Below, piece by piece: positions 61,239-64,000 of a stretch of DNA of 64,000 bases (positions are counted from its first letter, which is position 1; every line of letters starts with the position of its first letter). A model generated the notes under the pieces. The model made no database searches and had not been told where the DNA came from. It worked only from the letters and a program-made list of their open reading frames with translations. The position numbers were made by a program, and so were the translations under genes. The DNA lies in NCBI GenBank assembly GCA_026196275.1, contig JAPHTQ010000029.1, forward strand, positions 22,749-86,748. Direction: 5' to 3'. Origin of the DNA: Gammaproteobacteria bacterium. GTDB taxonomy: Bacteria > Pseudomonadota > Gammaproteobacteria > Thiohalomonadales > Thiohalomonadaceae.

Positions 61239-61304
61239 TAGCCACAGAGCTCACAGTGGGCACAGAGACAAGCACTCGGTGTGCTCCGTGTCCTCTGTGA
61301 ATAA
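61239..61304. repeat. Short palindromic CACAGAG-type repeat
   Basis: Begins TTAGCCACAGAGCTCACAG and ends GTGTCCTCTGTGAATAA; between ygfB and pepP. Only 66 bases, so both ends are almost adjacent. Confidence 0.7.
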
Positions 61305-61373
61305 CTATCGCGGCCGGGACGCCGCCAGGGAAGGCGGTGCTTCACAGCGTCGGGAACATGCTGTATGCGTCCG

Positions 61374-61946
61374 TTAATGCAATGTTACAGCATCGCGCGG
61401 TGGCGCCTTGGTCGGGTGCAGCTCCTCGTTAAGCAACAGCACGCCGGTGCGCACATACTCCAGCAACTCGCTAAAGGAGTGTTCGTCCTCTTCATCGTTA
61501 TCCAGCTCATAGCTGCCGGCACGGGCGATCTCCACCAGATCGCGCAGGATCTCGCCACCGTCGCCAGGCAGCTTGTCCAGATCGTTGATCCCACCGGCAC
61601 TGAGCCCCAGCAGAAAGCCCTGACACCACTGTCCCAGCGCTTCAATGCGCTCCTCCACATCGGCGCCATCCTCGGGCAGCAGCGGGTGGAAATCGAGCAC
61701 ACTGTCGTTGATCTGCTCGCGGGTCACCTCGAACAGCATCTTGAAGGCCGCCAACGCCTCGCGCTGCAACAGGTTGTTGGCATCCAATCCCTTGCCGATA
61801 AACGCCACCCACTCCTCAGGCTTGAGCTCTCCCTTGGCACAGAATAGCCCGGTCAGTGTGCCGTGACACTCTACCGCACGCATCTCCGTCTGGGCCTGCT
61901 CCAACGCTGTATTGAGTGTATCGATAACCTCGTTAGCCTGCTTCAT
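61374..61946 (-). CDS. ygfB: YgfB/UPF0149 family protein
   Basis: A 190-aa alpha-helical protein. ATG 61946 (MKQANEVIDTLNTALE) gives the usual YgfB length; ATGs further upstream (61976, 62006) are in frame but add non-conserved residues. Conserved parts are ECHGTLTGLFC, WCQGFLLGLS and an acidic stretch DNDEEDEHSFSELLEYVR. In Pseudomonas a YgfB protein modulates beta-lactamase expression; a general role is unknown. Gene order ygfB-pepP-ubiH-ubiI is conserved. Confidence 0.9.
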   Translation of the reverse strand: MKQANEVIDTLNTALEQAQTEMRAVECHGTLTGLFCAKGELKPEEWVAFIGKGLDANNLLQREALAAFKMLFEVTREQINDSVLDFHPLLPEDGADVEERIEALGQWCQGFLLGLSAGGINDLDKLPGDGGEILRDLVEIARAGSYELDNDEEDEHSFSELLEYVRTGVLLLNEELHPTKAPPRDAVTLH

Positions 61947-62134
61947 CTCAACTTTTCCCGGATAGATCAGGCGCATCAGCCCGCGCCAGAAATATGATCG
62001 TAGCACCCCGCCGCCCTTCTGCCCAATCTATACCCCGGCACCGAGCCGTTGACCGGTTTTCTCCACCGCTCTATAGTGGTTGAACAATAACACGGCACTA
62101 CTGCCGGAACAGGATTCAGGCGATCGATACGACA

Positions 62135-62344
62135 ATGGATGAAACGGTTCTTAAAAACCTGGAACATCGTGTAGATGAGTTGCTGCAACGGCTTAACTCG
62201 CTGAGTCACGAAAATCGCTCCCTGCGCGAAAGCCAGGCGGCCATGCTCAATGAGCGGGCCCGCCTTATCGAGAAAACCGAACTGGCCCGTAGCCGGGTCG
62301 AGTCGATGATTTCGCGTCTCAAATCGATGGAGCAGGATTCATGA
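62135..62344 (+). CDS. TIGR02449 family small coiled-coil protein (ZapB-like)
   Basis: A 69-aa coiled-coil protein (NLEHRVDELLQRLNSLSHEN...RARLIEKTELARSRVESMISRLKSME). Such proteins precede zapA in many gammaproteobacteria, and here the two overlap by 4 bases (ATGA). By analogy with ZapB it may bind ZapA at the division ring (inference). Confidence 0.88.
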   Translation: MDETVLKNLEHRVDELLQRLNSLSHENRSLRESQAAMLNERARLIEKTELARSRVESMISRLKSMEQDS

Positions 62345-62658
62345 GCGCAGAGGTCAAACAGGAGCAGATCCGGCTGCTCGACAAAGAGTATACGGTTGCC
62401 TGCCCGCCGGAAGAGCGTGAGGGACTGCTTGAGTCGGCGCGCCTGCTCGACAGCAAGATGCGCGAGATCCGCGGACGCGGCAAGATTGTCGGCACCGAAC
62501 GCATCGTGGTCATGGCCGCCCTCAACATCATTTTCGATCTGCTACAGCAGCAACATGGCGGCGACAACAACCGTCACGACATGGAACTGCGGCTGCGCCT
62601 GCTGAGTGAAAAGCTCGATGAGGCACTGCAGCAGGAAGATCGACAACTAACCCTGTAA
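62341..62658 (+). CDS. zapA: Cell division protein ZapA
   Basis: A 105-aa ZapA with the family N terminus VRLLDKEYTVACP-like (IRLLDKEYTVACPPEEREGLLESARLLD), KIVGTERIVVMAALNI in the middle and a C-terminal coiled coil. ZapA cross-links FtsZ filaments. Its stop codon is followed at once by a MITE-like element and then the 6S RNA gene. Confidence 0.95.
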   Translation: MSAEVKQEQIRLLDKEYTVACPPEEREGLLESARLLDSKMREIRGRGKIVGTERIVVMAALNIIFDLLQQQHGGDNNRHDMELRLRLLSEKLDEALQQEDRQLTL

Positions 62659-62927
62659 CTAGTGTACTGCACCGCAATTAATGGCGTATTCAGCGAGTCA
62701 CTGAGCGGTCAGCCGCAAGGCGCGCCCTCGCCGGGGCAGTCATTCTGCCTCAAGAGGGCGCAACACCGCGGATGGCCGCTCAGCGGCTCGCCCGAAGGGA
62801 GCCCCCCTGAAGCGCCACGACTGCGTTGCAGTGCTTGACAAGGACTCGCCATTGCCTGCGCACTGCGCCTTGTCCTGACACTTCAGGGGGCTCTGAATGT
62901 GCCATTAATTGCGGTGCAGTACACTAG
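62659..62927. repeat. MITE-like element with perfect 27-bp terminal inverted repeats
   Basis: The ends 62659-62685 and 62901-62927 are exact inverted copies (outer end CTAGTGTACTGCACCGC, inner end AATTAATGGC). The interior holds further pairing and the core TTGACAAGGAC...TGCCTGCG...GCGCCTTGTC shared with the element at 7402-7566. It has no coding capacity. It starts at the base after the zapA stop and ends 30 bases before the 6S RNA. Confidence 0.85.
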
Positions 62928-62954
62928 ACTGGCATAACGTTGTACACTGTCCCT

Positions 62955-63146
62955 TCGGGTATCTCCTGCCGTGCCCGCTCTGTGTGCTGGGTATTTTCTT
63001 GAGCCTAATCTCTACCCAGGGGAATTGCATGCTGCCGCTGTGTGCATGTCCGCATGCCGGAAAGCCTGATGCGGCCGCTGCCGTCCCCACTTGAACCCCT
63101 GGTTCAAGAACGAAAGCACCGGCGACACCGACGGGAGATACCCACC
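62955..63146 (+). ncRNA. ssrS: 6S RNA
   Basis: A roughly 190-nt RNA between zapA and fau, where 6S RNA is encoded in gammaproteobacteria. The closing stem pairs GGGTATCTCC (62957-62966) with GGAGATACCC (63134-63143). The conserved hairpin region CTTGAACCCCTGGTTCAAG (63090-63108) matches the E. coli CCTTGAACCAAGGGTTCAAG. 6S RNA mimics an open promoter and holds sigma-70 RNA polymerase in stationary phase. A -10-like TACACT is at 62943-62948; the matching -35 region falls in the MITE-like element. Confidence 0.88.
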
Positions 63147-63244
63147 TGTTCCCGCACCGGCGAGGCTCCCCCCGCGCTCGCCGGATACCCGAAGACCGAA
63201 CGCAGGCAAGCATCAGAGCGCCCGCAACAAGCCCGATTCCATCA

Positions 63245-63850
63245 GTGAAAGAGCAACGTAACCAGCTGCGTCGCCAGATACGCCAACAACGTCGTAACCT
63301 CCCCCCCCGGCAGCGCCGCAGCGCCGCAGAGAGCCTGGCCCGGCTGCTGGTGTGCCATCCGCTTTTCCTGCACAGCCGCCACATCGCCTTCTCCCTGCCC
63401 AACGATGGCGAACTTGATCTGACACCACTCATCCGGCGCGCCTGGGACATGGGCAAACAGTGCTACCTGCCGGTATTGAGCCCGCTCTACCACAACCGAC
63501 TGTGGTTTGCCCCCTATCACCCCGACAGCAAGCTGCTGCCCAACCGCTTCGGTATCCCCGAACCGGACTGCAACTGGCGCAAGATGCGCCCGGTCTGGAC
63601 ACTGGATCTGCTGCTCACCCCGCTGGTAGCCTTCGATGCCTCGGGCAACCGCCTCGGCATGGGCGGCGGCTTCTACGATCGCACCCTCGCCTACCTGGCA
63701 CGGCGGCAGCACTGGCGCAAGCCACGCCTTATCGGTACCGCCTACGCCTTCCAGCAGGCCGAGAGCCTGCCGCACCAGCCGTGGGATGTGCCGTTGCAGG
63801 GTGTAGCGACAGAGCGCGGGGTTTTGCAGTTGAAAGGGGGAAGCAGTTAA
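63245..63850 (+). CDS. fau: 5-formyltetrahydrofolate cyclo-ligase
   Basis: A 201-aa enzyme converting 5-formyl-THF to 5,10-methenyl-THF with ATP. Conserved parts: MKEQRNQLRRQIRQQRRNLP, FSLPNDGELDLTPLIRRAW, LLTPLVAFDASGNRLGMGGGFYDRTLAYL. The start is GTG 63245; a good Shine-Dalgarno sequence is missing. Gene order zapA-ssrS-fau is conserved in gammaproteobacteria. Confidence 0.94.
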   Translation: MKEQRNQLRRQIRQQRRNLPPRQRRSAAESLARLLVCHPLFLHSRHIAFSLPNDGELDLTPLIRRAWDMGKQCYLPVLSPLYHNRLWFAPYHPDSKLLPNRFGIPEPDCNWRKMRPVWTLDLLLTPLVAFDASGNRLGMGGGFYDRTLAYLARRQHWRKPRLIGTAYAFQQAESLPHQPWDVPLQGVATERGVLQLKGGSS

Positions 63851-63909
63851 AAGTTGAAGGGTAACTACTCGCCCCTGTTTGCATTTCTCATGGGGTGCAG
63901 GGTGTACAG

Positions 63910-64000
63910 ACCGGGGACATAGGTTACAGCCTGTTCGGGGACATGGGTTACACCTCACCCTCACGGATATCCACTGTAGCGACCTTTTGATGACGATAAA
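63910..64000 (-). mobile_element. Probable end of an insertion sequence, cut by the window edge
   Basis: Two near-identical direct copies, CCGGGGACATAGGTTACA (63911-63928) and TCGGGGACATGGGTTACA (63934-63951), resemble the ends of IS481-type and related elements found in many proteobacterial genomes. On the minus strand a frame entering from the edge reads YRHQKVATVDIREGEV and stops at 63948-63950, which could be the C terminus of a transposase/integrase. Both points are from pattern memory and need the flanking sequence. Confidence 0.4.

Overview
The window reads as a 64-kb piece of a GC-rich gammaproteobacterial chromosome. Evidence: the protein families, UbiH/UbiI quinone hydroxylases, and two blocks of gene order shared with Escherichia coli. 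These are rodA-(mltB)-rlpA-dacA-(dat)-ybeD-lipB-lipA at the left, and zapA-6S RNA-fau / ygfB-pepP-ubiH-ubiI-...-gcvTHP at the right. Split gcvPA/gcvPB, an ANTAR-controlled nitrate assimilation cluster, many cyclic-di-GMP proteins and many short palindromic intergenic repeats suggest an environmental lineage, not an enterobacterium. I cannot name genus or species.

Layout. 1-6419: peptidoglycan genes (rodA end, mltB, rlpA, dacA, D-amino acid transaminase) followed by lipoate synthesis (ybeD, lipB, lipA). 6462-9262: a DgcZ-like zinc-sensing diguanylate cyclase and a GAF/HD-GYP protein. 9263-25143: a nitrate/nitrite/cyanate assimilation cluster in the order nasT, nrtA, nrtB, nrtD, nasS-like, nirB, truncated hemoglobin, nirD, nasA, FNT channel, PP2C phosphatase-kinase fusion, cynS. 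Its control signals are readable: two sigma-54 promoters, each with an NtrC-like site upstream, and an ANTAR two-hairpin leader with terminator before nrtA. 25159-35275: mixed genes (an unrecognised acidic protein and a truncated copy of its gene flanking a GGDEF-EAL gene, group-III ornithine-type decarboxylase, ybiT, RRM and cold-shock proteins, yaiI, DUF4405, a divergent FeoB). 35330-43422: a PAS/GGDEF/EAL protein behind a c-di-GMP-I riboswitch, ribE, a secreted hydrolase and another GGDEF-EAL protein. 43493-46863: PfkB kinase, dgkA, yejM/lapC-like. 46891-53040: glycine cleavage operon with its own second lipA under a tandem glycine riboswitch. 53148-57062: a 1304-aa PilZ-DUF1631-GGDEF-EAL protein inserted between ubiI and the gcv block. 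57208-63850: ubiI, ubiH, pepP, ygfB, then divergent TIGR02449, zapA, 6S RNA and fau. The right edge holds what looks like the end of an insertion sequence.

How it works together. Under nitrogen limitation NtrC and sigma-54 should transcribe nasT and the nrt-nir-nas operon. Nitrate releases NasT from the NasS-like sensor, and NasT then prevents termination in the nrtA leader. Nitrate is imported by NrtABD and reduced by NasA and NirBD to ammonium, while CynS adds ammonium from cyanate. Six c-di-GMP metabolism proteins and one c-di-GMP riboswitch make signalling a second theme.

Four dispersed repeat types occupy the gaps between genes: about a dozen CGCAAAG/CACAGAG palindromes, two TTTGAAC heptamer elements (one supplies the lipB start codon), three MITE-like elements with long terminal inverted repeats, and a GTAGGCC-type palindrome. 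I saw no tRNA, rRNA, CRISPR array or intact transposase gene.
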